Assembly (NCBI GenBank): GCA_029245345.1
Contig: JAQWPM010000021.1
Span: 248,001 to 312,000 of the forward strand
DNA from: Longimicrobiales bacterium
Lineage (GTDB): Bacteria > Gemmatimonadota > Gemmatimonadetes > Longimicrobiales > Gaopeijiaceae
Direction: 5' to 3'
DNA: 64,000 bases
Below the pieces are notes generated by a model that saw only the letters and a list, made by a program, of their open reading frames with translations, ran no database searches and was not told the DNA's origin. Each line of letters opens with the position of its first letter. Position 1 is the stretch's first letter. Of the stretch, positions 27,101 through 35,470 are shown in pieces. A program made the position numbers and the translations under genes.

Positions 27101-27820
27101 GATACGGAAGTGGCCCCGGAACGCCTCGACAATTTCCGGCCCATCTGGCCCCTCGACCACCAGTTCGACCGACGCGTTCTCGTATGGCCTGAGGACGTCC
27201 GCTGCGCTCTCCACCTTATAAGCAGCCACATAGAGATCGAGGTCACCATCACCATCAATGTCGGCCAGAGCCGCGCTCGTGCTGCCCAATGTGGAACCGA
27301 GTCCCACCCGGTCCGTCACGTCCTCGAAGGTGCCGTCTCCACGGTTGTGAAAGAGGGCGTTCGGGCCCCCGAGCGCAGTCACGAACAAGTCGAGTCGTCC
27401 GTCTCCGTCCACATCTGCGAACGCCGCGCCTGTGGAGTAGCGTCCATCGGCGACGACACCCGCAGTGGCTGTCACGTCTTCGAAGCGCCACCCACCGAGA
27501 TTGCGATAGAGCGCGTTCCCGCCCTCCAGGCGCGAGAAATACACGTCGGGCAAGCCGTCCCCATCGTAGTCCCCGATCGTCACGCCGGAGCCAATAAGGA
27601 GATGATCGTGGTCACGGGCGGTCTCGGTGGACAGCCGATTCTCGAAGTCGATTCCCGTCCGGCGCGACGACATAGACTCAAACCCTGCCGCCCCGCGTGA
27701 CGGCACCGCCACGTCACGCCAACGATACGAACCCTCGTCCTGCCACGTCGTCGGCTGCTCGGGTGCACAGGCACCAGAAGCCACGAACAATAGGACGGCT
27801 AAACTGGCCCGCAACATCAT
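24161..27820 (-). CDS. Two-propeller FG-GAP/ASPIC-UnbV lipoprotein, copy 2
   Basis: A 1219-residue predicted lipoprotein (VASGAC, Cys18), the first gene of the 16 kb minus-strand cluster. It has seven FG-GAP loops, a UnbV domain near residues 545-625, seven more loops, and a second UnbV domain from about 1130 to the end. The opening TWQDEGSYRWRDVAVP is shared with the two other long paralogues. In the second set the fifth loop (YADVDQSGTWEIGLSR) has lost most calcium ligands, as in both paralogues. An 89 bp gap separates it from the next gene. It diverges from the TonB-dependent receptor across an 88 bp space, which suggests shared control. Confidence 0.86.
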   Translation of the reverse strand: MMLRASLAVLLFVASGACAPEQPTTWQDEGSYRWRDVAVPSRGAAGFESMSSRRTGIDFENRLSTETARDHDHLLIGSGVTIGDYDGDGLPDVYFSRLEGGNALYRNLGGWRFEDVTATAGVVADGRYSTGAAFADVDGDGRLDLFVTALGGPNALFHNRGDGTFEDVTDRVGLGSTLGSTSAALADIDGDGDLDLYVAAYKVESAADVLRPYENASVELVVEGPDGPEIVEAFRGHFRIETRDGVEVAVEQADTDRLYLNDGTGAFAAVSWTEGRFLDQDGRPLTRDLDDFGLAVGFFDVDADGDPDLYVCNDFDDPDQLWINDGAGTFTAAAPFALRTTSHASMAVDFADVDRDGHMDFFVADMLSSDPARRLTQVPLHAAIEKPIGAVADRPQVGRNTLFLGRGDGTWAQIAEMAGVDGSEWTWGSVFLDVDLDGFEDLLAVNGHGRDMRDGDAFERISGLRGAMTWREAKSLYPDLPTRNRAFRNNGDLTFSEVAEEWGFASEPDVSHGIALGDLDGDGDLDAVINRLNMPAALLRNEATAGRVAVRLRGDAPNMNGIGARIRLLGGAVATQEKEVRGAGLYLSSSEHLVSFAANSLSDDLVLEVKWPSGRITRVPAGANRVYEIREEGAVATTPGDPTLDQPIFQDVSDLIAHRHSDVAFPDLGRQPLLPYELSRLGPGVTWADVDRDGDPDLVVAAGQAQSRTLLRNDNGRFTSVVGAVTAHDLTTVLPTWGPDGVAFIAGQTSFDSRSPEEARALSGVVRYEPNGHGAPAPLAEPSLSSVGPLAQVDVDGDGDLDVFVGGRSVPAFYPLPATSRLLINDGGEYFEDSVSLFTDLGLVSGAVFTDVDADGDPDLALAIEWGAVRLFLNDAGRFSDVTDAWGLAGSRGLWRGITAGDLNGDGRMDLVATNEGLNTRLKTSNDRPLTLAYADVDQSGTWEIGLSRAREVGGPLFPLARYEQVRSALPAVRGRLDSFQAYSQATLAEVFGVETAQLFQTHVTILAHTAFLNTGSGFDAIPLPTQAQLAPAHHAGVGDLDGDGVEDIVITQNFFPTERFSPRYDAGRGLLLLGRGDGSVAAVPGRVSGLVAYGDQRGAAMADFDGDGRVDLAVAQHGAETKLFKNEGSEPGLRVRLVGPPGNPMGIGATMRVLYAGTAGPAREVHSGAGYWSSDDPVQILGLSGVPRAVEVRWPWGRTVEQAIDSGATEVTVRWNPS

Positions 27821-27908
27821 GGCATCGTCAACTGTCTGTTAGCGTGAGCTGTTACGACACAATCTACACGACCGGTCCTTTCCCAACTGTCGAAAAGATA
27901 GCCTTCAT
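27821..27908. promoter_or_regulatory. Divergent promoter region between the propeller cluster and the TonB receptor
   Basis: This 88 bp gap must carry promoters for the long minus-strand lipoprotein/cytochrome cluster and for the receptor. It is less GC-rich than the genes beside it. I could not assign definite -10/-35 boxes, and no strong Shine-Dalgarno precedes the receptor ATG. Confidence 0.4.
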
Positions 27909-30900
27909 ATGAAATGCGCCCATCTTTCCGTGGTGTTCTTCGTCACGGTCGTAATTTCGTTGCTCCTGTCCGTTCAGACCGCCTCCGGACAGTCTCAAAC
28001 GAGTTCGGCGATCCGGGGCGTAGTGCTCATAGCGGACGACACGCCCATCGTCGGGGCAACCGTCATCGTTCGGCACGCTCAGACCGGCGTCGAGAAGGGA
28101 TCGCTGAGCAATGCGGACGGTCGCTTTCTGCTTCTCTTGCTCCAGCCGGGTGGGCCATACGAGCTGACCATCAGCTATCTGGGGTACTCCGACCTCACGG
28201 TCGAGGGCATCCAACTCCAAGTCGGCGAAACACAGACACTCACGATCTATCTCACCGAATCTGCGATCGAGGTCGAAGGCATCGCAGTCAACGTAGAGCG
28301 CGACGAGATCTTCAATCCGGGCCAAGTGGGTCCTGCCACACTTCTCAACGAGCGGATGGTCGAATCTGTACCGATCCTTTCTCGCGATGTCATGGAGCTC
28401 GCCAATCTTTCTCCGCTGGTGAAGACCACCGAGAACGGCGGCTTCTCCATCGCCGGGCAGAACGACCGCTACAACCAGATACTCATTGACGGCGTGACGA
28501 ACAAAGACGCCTTTGGCCTCACTGCCGGCGGTGTCCCTGGGGGCCAGGCGGGCGCCAAAATGCTGCCTATCGACGCCGTGGCTCAGTACGAGATTCTCGT
28601 CGCACCTTTTGATGTCAGGCTGTCAGGCTTCACGGGCGGAGTGATGAATGCGGTGACGAAGACGGGTACGAATGACTGGAACCTGCGCGCCTTCGGAGTC
28701 GGCAGACACGAGGCTCTCATGGGAGACCTCAGCCTGCCAACAGGACTGGTGAACGCCACAGGAGTCGACCGATCCCTATTCGGCTTCAGTGCAGGGGGAC
28801 CGATCATTCGCGACCGAGCACACTTCTTCATTTCTACAGAATTCGAAGAGCGCCGGCAGCCGCCAACGGGGTTCAACCTGCTCCGCGACGCCCCCTCGTT
28901 AGTACAGGTAACCGACGAATCAATGGGAGCGTTCCAGCAACTGTTCCAAAATCAATTCGGTGTGGACACGGGCCTGAGCGGACCCTACGCCCTCGAACAA
29001 GACCTCGCGAACATCTTCGCCCGCGTCGATGCCACAGTCGCTCAGGGACATAGACTGACCGCCCGTACCGTGCTCGCGAGCGCCAACAACGAAGAGGCGC
29101 CGAACCGCGCCGCTTTCGAGCCCTATGAGCTGTCGTCGAACGCCGTGCTACGCAACTCCCAGACGACCAACACCTCGATCCAACTATTCTCGGAGTTGGG
29201 CGCTCGAGGTGGGAACGAACTCGAATTCTCGATTCAGAGAACGACGGATGAGACCACGCCATCGTCGCCTTGGCCGCAAGTCGAAGTCGAACTCCGGAGC
29301 CCAGTCGGAAACGGAACGTCATACAGCCGAGCGGTTCGGGCCGGCTCTCAGTTCTTTGCTCAGGAGAACGACCTGGTTCAGACCAGCTACCGCTTTCAAA
29401 ACACAGTCACGCTTCCCACTCAGGGCGGCAGCACATACACACTCGGTCTGCTGGCTTCACTGAACTCCGTCGAACATCAGTATCTCCCGGGGTCCAAGGG
29501 TGACTTCTATTTCGCGAGCATGGATGACGTCGCGAACAACGCCCCTAGTCGATACCAGCGAACCGTCTTGCTACCGGGACAGGCCCCGGCCGTCGACTTC
29601 TCTGTGCTCGAATGGGGCGGCTACATACAGAACGAGATCGACGCGGGCAAAGGGCTGACCATGCGGTTCGGCTTCAGAGTCGACGTCCCCACCCTCCTCG
29701 ACAGACCCGAGTACAACCCGGAACTCGACGAGCTATTCGGTTTCGACACCTCAGCGCCTCCGAGCGGCCAAGTGCTCTTCTCGCCTCGTTGGGGCTTCAA
29801 CTGGCAAAGTGACGGCTTCCGTACCACTCAGGTCCGTGGAGGTGCCGGCTTCTTCACTGGCCAACTTCCCTACGTCTGGCTGGCAAACGCGTTCCACCAC
29901 AATGGCCTCCGGTCCCAGACCGAGGTGTGCACCGGCCGCTGGACGGACGATCCACGAACTGGGAATACGGCACCGGGCTTTACTCCTGGAACGCCGCCCG
30001 TCGGGTGCATGAATGGCAACGCCATCACGGTCAAGCCGGCTACGGTGTTCGCGGACGACTTCGAATACCCGACGTACATCAAGTTCTCGGCAATCGTCGA
30101 TCACGAAATCTCCGACCGCCTGAACGGTTCACTGGGCTTCTTATTCTCACACGCGCGCAAGCAGGTGACGGTACAGGAGCAGAATCTTGACGGACCGAAG
30201 CGCCCATTGGGCTCTCTTGAGGGATACGGCGGGACCGCACGAAGCCATTTTGGTGACGCCACTTCGAGCGGATTCGCGCCTAACCGCGATCATCCCGAGT
30301 ATGATCAGGTCCTTTTGGTGGCGAACGGAGGAACCGACTGGACGTATTCCTTCACCGCGGAAGCCAGGGGCTACTTCAGCGAAGACCTCGCATTCCAGGC
30401 CGGCTACTCATATGCGCGCTCCTTCGATCGGATGAGCCTGACGTCTGCGGACATGATCTCCAACTTCGGGTTCAACGCCACAGAGGGCAGCCCTAATCAG
30501 CCGTCTATGACAGCGTCGAACTTCGACCGTCCACACAAGTTCGTTTTCTCCGTGTATGGCCGGCCATTTCCCAGCGTGTCCAATACAGAGTTCTCTCTGC
30601 TCTACACGGCTCAGTCCGGTCTTCCGTTCTCGTATGTGTATCGGGGGGATATGAATGGGGACGGCTATCCCGCTCTTGGCCCGGCATTCGACCGGTTCAA
30701 TGACCTTCTTTACGTGCCCAACGTGGCGTCTGAAGTGCCGTCTGGATTCGCCACGCTCGCTCTGCTCGGAGCGGCGTTGGAGAGCGATGAATGCCTGGCC
30801 GCTAATAAAGGCGAGATCCTGAGACGGAACGCCTGTCGGGCGCCTTGGCAGCACCATCTGGATCTGAGGGTGACTCATGCGATCGACGTGGGTGGATCTG

Positions 30901-31187
30901 AGATTCGATTGGAGGCAGACATGATCAACGTGCTGAACCTGATCAACTCCGAATGGGGGACGATTCAGTCCATTCGCAGCAACGTTCCGCTCCTAGAGCC
31001 GACGGGTCGAACCGAGAGCTTGAGCACCACGCCCGGCGAACTCTCTTCGCGATGGGCGGGCGGTCAGTTGCCAGCACGAGATTCAGAGGGACGACTCGTC
31101 CCCCCCAAACCATGGTCCGTTCTCACCCCTGACTCCCAATGGCAAGCGCAACTCGGTGTGCGAGTTACATTTGGAGGACGCAATTAG
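27909..31187 (+). CDS. TonB-dependent receptor, Oar-like, with carboxypeptidase-regulatory N-terminus
   Basis: A 1092-residue outer-membrane transporter. A signal peptide (cleavage near QTASG/QSQ, about residue 27) leads to a carboxypeptidase-regulatory-like beta-sandwich (about 36-115). A plug domain follows (about 125-255, with QILIDGVTNKDAFG and GGVMNAVTKTGTN), then a long beta-barrel. The second half contains many alternating strands and a cysteine-bearing loop (VCTGRW to GCMNG). The architecture matches Oar/SusC-like receptors, but no SusD partner is nearby. It diverges from the propeller/cytochrome cluster and is followed by a plug-only TonB protein. The substrate is unknown; such receptors bring in large or scarce compounds using proton-motive force through TonB. 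Confidence 0.9.
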   Translation: MKCAHLSVVFFVTVVISLLLSVQTASGQSQTSSAIRGVVLIADDTPIVGATVIVRHAQTGVEKGSLSNADGRFLLLLLQPGGPYELTISYLGYSDLTVEGIQLQVGETQTLTIYLTESAIEVEGIAVNVERDEIFNPGQVGPATLLNERMVESVPILSRDVMELANLSPLVKTTENGGFSIAGQNDRYNQILIDGVTNKDAFGLTAGGVPGGQAGAKMLPIDAVAQYEILVAPFDVRLSGFTGGVMNAVTKTGTNDWNLRAFGVGRHEALMGDLSLPTGLVNATGVDRSLFGFSAGGPIIRDRAHFFISTEFEERRQPPTGFNLLRDAPSLVQVTDESMGAFQQLFQNQFGVDTGLSGPYALEQDLANIFARVDATVAQGHRLTARTVLASANNEEAPNRAAFEPYELSSNAVLRNSQTTNTSIQLFSELGARGGNELEFSIQRTTDETTPSSPWPQVEVELRSPVGNGTSYSRAVRAGSQFFAQENDLVQTSYRFQNTVTLPTQGGSTYTLGLLASLNSVEHQYLPGSKGDFYFASMDDVANNAPSRYQRTVLLPGQAPAVDFSVLEWGGYIQNEIDAGKGLTMRFGFRVDVPTLLDRPEYNPELDELFGFDTSAPPSGQVLFSPRWGFNWQSDGFRTTQVRGGAGFFTGQLPYVWLANAFHHNGLRSQTEVCTGRWTDDPRTGNTAPGFTPGTPPVGCMNGNAITVKPATVFADDFEYPTYIKFSAIVDHEISDRLNGSLGFLFSHARKQVTVQEQNLDGPKRPLGSLEGYGGTARSHFGDATSSGFAPNRDHPEYDQVLLVANGGTDWTYSFTAEARGYFSEDLAFQAGYSYARSFDRMSLTSADMISNFGFNATEGSPNQPSMTASNFDRPHKFVFSVYGRPFPSVSNTEFSLLYTAQSGLPFSYVYRGDMNGDGYPALGPAFDRFNDLLYVPNVASEVPSGFATLALLGAALESDECLAANKGEILRRNACRAPWQHHLDLRVTHAIDVGGSEIRLEADMINVLNLINSEWGTIQSIRSNVPLLEPTGRTESLSTTPGELSSRWAGGQLPARDSEGRLVPPKPWSVLTPDSQWQAQLGVRVTFGGRN

Positions 31188-31206
31188 CAGCACCGGGGGA
31201 CGAACT

Positions 31207-32052
31207 ATGCAGACACATTCCTTCCCGGCCAGGGTCACATATTTGGCCAGCGCCGTTCTTGCACTCGGTTTCACGGGCGGGCCAACTCACGCCGCCGAGA
31301 CTGACGTTTCTGCCAACCTGCTCGGCTACATTCACGATGAGGTCACGGGTCGCGCCATCCAGGGCGCTTCGGTTCTGTTCGAGTCGATGTCGACGTCAAA
31401 AACGACGAGCGAGCTAGGTTTCTTCACGTTCACCGACGTCCCGATCGGAGTGCACTTCCTTAGGATCGAAGCCCTGGGATACGCGGAGCGCCGAGTTCAG
31501 GTGCGTCTCTCCGACGACCAGTCGTACGAAACCGAGGTGTATTTGAGTTCGGAGGCCGTCGAACTCGAGGGCCTGAGCGTCGAGGTGATTCCAAGGAGGA
31601 CGTTCAACGAACTCCGAGATCTCGATATTCGACTTGATCGTGGTCCTGGACAGTTCATTCTCCGCACCGAAATCGACCAACGAGGGGGCAACCTTATCAG
31701 TCTGCTGCAAGGTCGGCGAGGCGTCCGAATTCAAGGAAGCGGCGGGATATCGTCAGGGCGCTCCGTCCAACTACGGCGCGCGCAGCATCTCACATCCACG
31801 GCGGCCGGACAGCACACCATCGTAGCGTGTTACCCAGCCGTGTTCGTGGACGGCCGCCGTTTTAGTCGGCGCGCGTCCCTTGGTGACCAGGAGACCGATC
31901 TAACCGAGTTCTTGTCGTCGGACATGGACGCGGTCGAGGTCTATTCGGGCTCCTCGGTGCCGGCAGTTTTCGGAGGAGGAGACGCGGCGTGTGGTGCAAT
32001 CTTGGTATGGACCCGTAGAGGCCCACAGCGTCGGGGGGAGACTAGCGAGTAG
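31207..32052 (+). CDS. Barrel-less TonB plug-domain protein with carboxypeptidase-regulatory domain
   Basis: A 281-residue exported protein starting at ATG 31207, 19 bp after the receptor stop. The signal peptide ends near GPTHAAET. A carboxypeptidase-regulatory-like domain (LLGYIHDEVTGRAIQGASV, about 35-115) is followed by a TonB plug-like domain that ends with the typical DMDAVEVYSGSSVPAVFGG and CGAILVWTRRG. The chain then stops where a receptor barrel would start. It may assist the neighbouring receptor or act as a soluble periplasmic binding module. No frameshift into a barrel is seen: the downstream DNA is a convergent lipoprotein gene. Confidence 0.8.
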   Translation: MQTHSFPARVTYLASAVLALGFTGGPTHAAETDVSANLLGYIHDEVTGRAIQGASVLFESMSTSKTTSELGFFTFTDVPIGVHFLRIEALGYAERRVQVRLSDDQSYETEVYLSSEAVELEGLSVEVIPRRTFNELRDLDIRLDRGPGQFILRTEIDQRGGNLISLLQGRRGVRIQGSGGISSGRSVQLRRAQHLTSTAAGQHTIVACYPAVFVDGRRFSRRASLGDQETDLTEFLSSDMDAVEVYSGSSVPAVFGGGDAACGAILVWTRRGPQRRGETSE

Positions 32053-32067
32053 GACGCAGGGACCCGG

Positions 32068-32586
32068 CTAGGTGCAGCGCCGAATCGCCCATCCTTCGGG
32101 CCCACGAACAAGGGAGCAATTGAAGCGATACCAGGTGCGCTGATTCTCTCTGAGTGTTGCCGAGACTCGGGCCAAATTGGGTGTGACCCAAGTCGGGTGA
32201 CTGATCCCAAGCACGATCGCTCGCTCCCCCGTCGACCTAACAACCTCGGCTAAATCATCTCCATAAACACAGTCGGAGATCGGCCTCACCGCAGGACGCA
32301 CGCCGCGGAGCCGCGAAAGCAGGGTGGATGGCGGATCCATGTCTTTCGGTCGAGCGCTCTGCGCAGTGGCCTCGACATCTCGCCTTCCGACAACATCTGC
32401 CACAACGAGACAAATGGCTCTTGGCTCTCCTAGGAACTCGGAAGGATCGTAGTTCTCAGCCAGGAATTCGACCGTCGCCACATAGACAGCCTGGGTCTCG
32501 CGGCTCGCCGTACGACCGCCGTAAACCTCCTGCGTGGTGGCGCACCCCGACGACACGGCGAGCGCGGCGAACAACAAGCGCTTCAT
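32068..32586 (-). CDS. Small lipoprotein of unknown function
   Basis: A 172-residue predicted lipoprotein (VSSGC, Cys near 15) with a purine-rich Shine-Dalgarno (GGAGGAGGAAGAGGAC) just before ATG 32586, which decides the start over the upstream ATG at 32613. The mature part is a mixed alpha/beta domain with four cysteines (ICLVVAD, DCVYGDD, FNCSLVRG, IRRCT) that might form disulfides. I do not recognise the family. It is convergent with the plug-only TonB gene, 15 bp away, and is downstream of the HEAT/cyclophilin gene on the same strand. Confidence 0.65.
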   Translation of the reverse strand: MKRLLFAALAVSSGCATTQEVYGGRTASRETQAVYVATVEFLAENYDPSEFLGEPRAICLVVADVVGRRDVEATAQSARPKDMDPPSTLLSRLRGVRPAVRPISDCVYGDDLAEVVRSTGERAIVLGISHPTWVTPNLARVSATLRENQRTWYRFNCSLVRGPEGWAIRRCT

Positions 32587-32681
32587 CTGTCCTCTTCCTC
32601 CTCCTAGCGGCACGTCCTAGCTCTCATACTACGAAGACGAGTCAAAGGTTGCCCAGACCACATGGGCAGAATCGGAGGGGT

Positions 32682-34607
32682 CTAGTTCCCACCCTCCGGA
32701 ATGACACGCGCTCGCTCGATGACATCGAACAGCTCGAGTCGATCCAGAATGTCCAAGCCCTCCTCCACCCAACCAAACGCAGTGAAGGCACCGTCCAGTT
32801 CAAGATGTCGCGAATGCGCAATCATGAACTGGCTTCCCTGGCTGTCCCGGGAGCCGCTGTTCGCCATCCCAACAACACCGCGCAAGAACGAAAGGCTGGT
32901 GAGTTCGACACGGGTCGAGAACCCGGGCTCACCTGACCCGTCCCGCTCGCTGAAATCTCCGGCCTGCACGACGAAATTCGGAACGACACGGTGAAACGGC
33001 ACCCCATCATACAGACCGGCGTCCGCAAGCCAGCTCACGGTCTGAATCGTGAGAGGAGCTTCCCCTACTGCCATCCGAATGAGGATTCGCCCTCGGGTCG
33101 TCTGCAACTCGAGCATCGGGCGTTCACCCAGTTCGGCGAGGCGAGCCCAGTCGATTACCTGCGGTGGGGCCGTCGTATCTAGATCGACTCCACCCGTCAC
33201 CTCCGGGTCGACGGAAGCACTAACGTACGCCGGGCGACCCACAAATTCGGGAGAACCGAGTCCTCTCTGAGCTATTGCTCGCAGGGAGGCCACGCGATGG
33301 TCCGACGCCCCACGGAACACCTCATAGTACAGATCGTGAGTCTCCGGAGTCGGTCGGTCGTTATTCCAACGCGCGGCGAGGGCGGCCATTGCCCTGTTCG
33401 CGACCACATCAGAGGGGTCGTCGAGAGCGGATACCAGTGCCTGGATCGCCTCTTCCCCGGGGAGGTATGCCAGCGTCTCGAAGCCGACGTTCCATCGGAA
33501 TTCGTCTCCAGGCGGAATCTGGTCGATCCACGCCCTAACTGTCGCCACGCGTTCAAGCCGTGCGAGTTGGACGAGGAGGGGCGCCGCAACGCCCAGTCGG
33601 GCGCCATCACTACCGTGGAGCCACGCTTCAATGGGCGCAATCAAGCCTTCATGGATCGCATCCTGCCCCAACCGCTCCGCTGCGGCGACCGCAACATTCA
33701 CGTCGGGGGCGTTCAGTGCTTCCAGCAGAACGGGGACACTGGCCGATATCGGGTCCATACCGTGCATCGCGTCTGCCCGCGTCCGCCAGTCGGTCGCCTC
33801 CGTAGCCCATTCGCGGAGCCGTGAGCCGTTGAGTACGTCGTTCATGCGCGACAACCCTCGCACCAGGTGCATCGCCGCCGGGTCACCCTTGTCATAGGTG
33901 TCCAGCGCCGACCGCAGGAACAGCGATCGACTCGCCCAGCGGCTCACGTTGTTCGGCGACCGGAAGTAATGGGCTGCAGCATCTCTCACCCGCGGATCGA
34001 CGTGGGTGAGGTCATCGACCACGCGTTGGCGGAGCGCGTCACTCGCGACGGCGCCTGAACCCCCCAGGCGCGACAGCGCATACACTCGGAGCACATTCTC
34101 TTCGCCGGAAAGATCGTCCGTGAGAAGCGCGTCGGCCGCTTGCTCGCTCGGCAACATTCCGAGGGCTCCGATCAGCGCCGCACGGACCTCAGAAGCATGC
34201 TCGCTGTCGAGCGCCCGGCGTACCGCTCGGACAGCGTCGGCATCACCGATACGCCCGAGGGCGAAGGCCGCATCTCGCCGGACGTCTGGAGCCGCATCTT
34301 GGAGCAGCGGCATCAGAGCATCGACTGACTCCACCGCCCCTATGGACCCCAACGCGAAGGCGGCACGCGCCTTTATGTCGGAACGTTCGTCACCGAGAAG
34401 CTCGACAAGGCCGTACATGTCACCGACGACCTGAAGGTCAACTACAGATTGAAGGCTAGCGTCCGTGAGCAAACCGTCGGAGGGGCGACTCGTCGGGATT
34501 CCAACGAACAGGTCACTCCCGACGTCGCTACAGCCCGCGAGCAAAAGCGCGGCAAGCGGGAAAAGAAGGCCCACACGGCTCAGGATTGGTTGAGGTATGA
34601 GGTTCAT
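32682..34607 (-). CDS. HEAT-repeat lipoprotein with C-terminal cyclophilin-type PPIase
   Basis: A 641-residue predicted lipoprotein (LLLAGC). Most of the chain is HEAT or PBS-lyase-type helical repeats (IKARAAFALGSIGAVESVDAL, DVRRDAAFALGRIGDADAV and similar). The last 170 residues form a cyclophilin domain: GVPFHRVVPNFVVQAGDF contains the Arg, Phe and Gln of the active site, and GSQFMIAHS plus DGAFTAFG are also present. The domain looks catalytically capable of proline isomerisation. The fusion suggests a periplasmic folding helper that uses its helical repeats to hold clients. ATG 34607 is chosen because it starts the signal peptide and clears the preceding PHP gene by 13 bp. Confidence 0.88.
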   Translation of the reverse strand: MNLIPQPILSRVGLLFPLAALLLAGCSDVGSDLFVGIPTSRPSDGLLTDASLQSVVDLQVVGDMYGLVELLGDERSDIKARAAFALGSIGAVESVDALMPLLQDAAPDVRRDAAFALGRIGDADAVRAVRRALDSEHASEVRAALIGALGMLPSEQAADALLTDDLSGEENVLRVYALSRLGGSGAVASDALRQRVVDDLTHVDPRVRDAAAHYFRSPNNVSRWASRSLFLRSALDTYDKGDPAAMHLVRGLSRMNDVLNGSRLREWATEATDWRTRADAMHGMDPISASVPVLLEALNAPDVNVAVAAAERLGQDAIHEGLIAPIEAWLHGSDGARLGVAAPLLVQLARLERVATVRAWIDQIPPGDEFRWNVGFETLAYLPGEEAIQALVSALDDPSDVVANRAMAALAARWNNDRPTPETHDLYYEVFRGASDHRVASLRAIAQRGLGSPEFVGRPAYVSASVDPEVTGGVDLDTTAPPQVIDWARLAELGERPMLELQTTRGRILIRMAVGEAPLTIQTVSWLADAGLYDGVPFHRVVPNFVVQAGDFSERDGSGEPGFSTRVELTSLSFLRGVVGMANSGSRDSQGSQFMIAHSRHLELDGAFTAFGWVEEGLDILDRLELFDVIERARVIPEGGN

Positions 34608-34620
34608 CTCTGTCCGTGCT

Positions 34621-35439
34621 TTAGAAGCCGCCCTCCGAGAGAAGCGGCTCGATTTCCGATGCTGCGACGTGGAAGTCACCCAAAGACGCCCCGGCGAAAG
34701 GGGTGTGCCAGTCAGATCCCCCGCTCATGAGCAAACCGCCCGTGCGGCAGATTGTCTCATAGCGTACGACATCGTGCTTGCGATGGGACGGCCGATAGAC
34801 CTCCAGGCCTCCCAACCCCGCCCCCACGAGACCTGGCAGAAGTTCGTCCACTAACCATCCCGGAGGATGGGCCCAAATGGGGATGCCGCCGGCTTCTACG
34901 ATCATACCGACTGCCTCGACCGGTGAGGCCAGGTGCGTCGGGACGAACGCCACGTGGTTGTCGCCGATCAGCGAGTTGAAGGCACCACTAACCGTCGAGA
35001 CATGTCCCAACGCGACGAGCGCGCGCGCGAGGTGCGGGCGACCAATCGTAACGTGATCCGGGCCGGCCGCCTGGAGGACATCTTCGTACGTCACTTCCAG
35101 GCCGCCCTCAACCAGCTTTGCCACCATTTCCTGCATGCGCTCCACCCGTCGGTTGCCTGCGCGCGCGCAATGGGCGATCAGAACCGGGGACTCCGGGTCG
35201 ACAAAATACCCGAGAATGTGGACGTCCTGCCCCTCGTGGGTCGAACTGACCTCAATGCCACGAATGACCTGGATCGGGAGCTTCTCTGCGGCCGCAGCGG
35301 CAGGCTCATATCCGGCCATGGTGTCATGATCGGTGATCGCGATCACATCGAGACGCCCGTCCACGGCCCCTTGAACGACCGCCTGAGGCGTCCAAGCACC
35401 ATCGGACGCCGTGGTATGCATGTGGAGATCGACTCTCAT
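34621..35439 (-). CDS. PHP-domain phosphoesterase (RNase AM/YciV-like)
   Basis: A 272-residue PHP-domain metal enzyme. Seen motifs are DLHMHTTASDG, ITDHDT, GIEVSS, an HP pair in PIWAHPPG and the C-terminal GGSDWH, which together supply the three-metal site. Related proteins act as 3',5'-nucleoside bisphosphate phosphatases and 5'-3' exoribonucleases (YciV/TrpH). GTG 35442 directly precedes ATG 35439 and could also start translation. It lies between the HEAT/cyclophilin gene and the ATP synthase terminator, so it is probably transcribed separately from the atp operon. Confidence 0.88.
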   Translation of the reverse strand: MRVDLHMHTTASDGAWTPQAVVQGAVDGRLDVIAITDHDTMAGYEPAAAAAEKLPIQVIRGIEVSSTHEGQDVHILGYFVDPESPVLIAHCARAGNRRVERMQEMVAKLVEGGLEVTYEDVLQAAGPDHVTIGRPHLARALVALGHVSTVSGAFNSLIGDNHVAFVPTHLASPVEAVGMIVEAGGIPIWAHPPGWLVDELLPGLVGAGLGGLEVYRPSHRKHDVVRYETICRTGGLLMSGGSDWHTPFAGASLGDFHVAASEIEPLLSEGGF

Positions 35440-35470
35440 CACGTCTCGCCTTTGTGGCTTTTCACAGTTC

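Noticed and set aside
25841-27700. 619-codon plus-strand open frame opposite the long propeller gene
   Set aside because: It mirrors the minus-strand gene, whose lipobox, loops and UnbV domains are clear; the plus frame has no recognisable domain and arises from GC-rich codon bias.
7821-27820. CRISPR or tandem DNA repeat array suggested by recurring GATGGCGACGG-like words
   Set aside because: The words are codons of the D-G-D-G calcium loops at irregular spacing within coding frames; there are no unique spacers.
27909-32052. SusC/SusD polysaccharide-utilisation pair
   Set aside because: No SusD-like lipoprotein or glycoside hydrolase is present; the second gene is a plug-only TonB protein.
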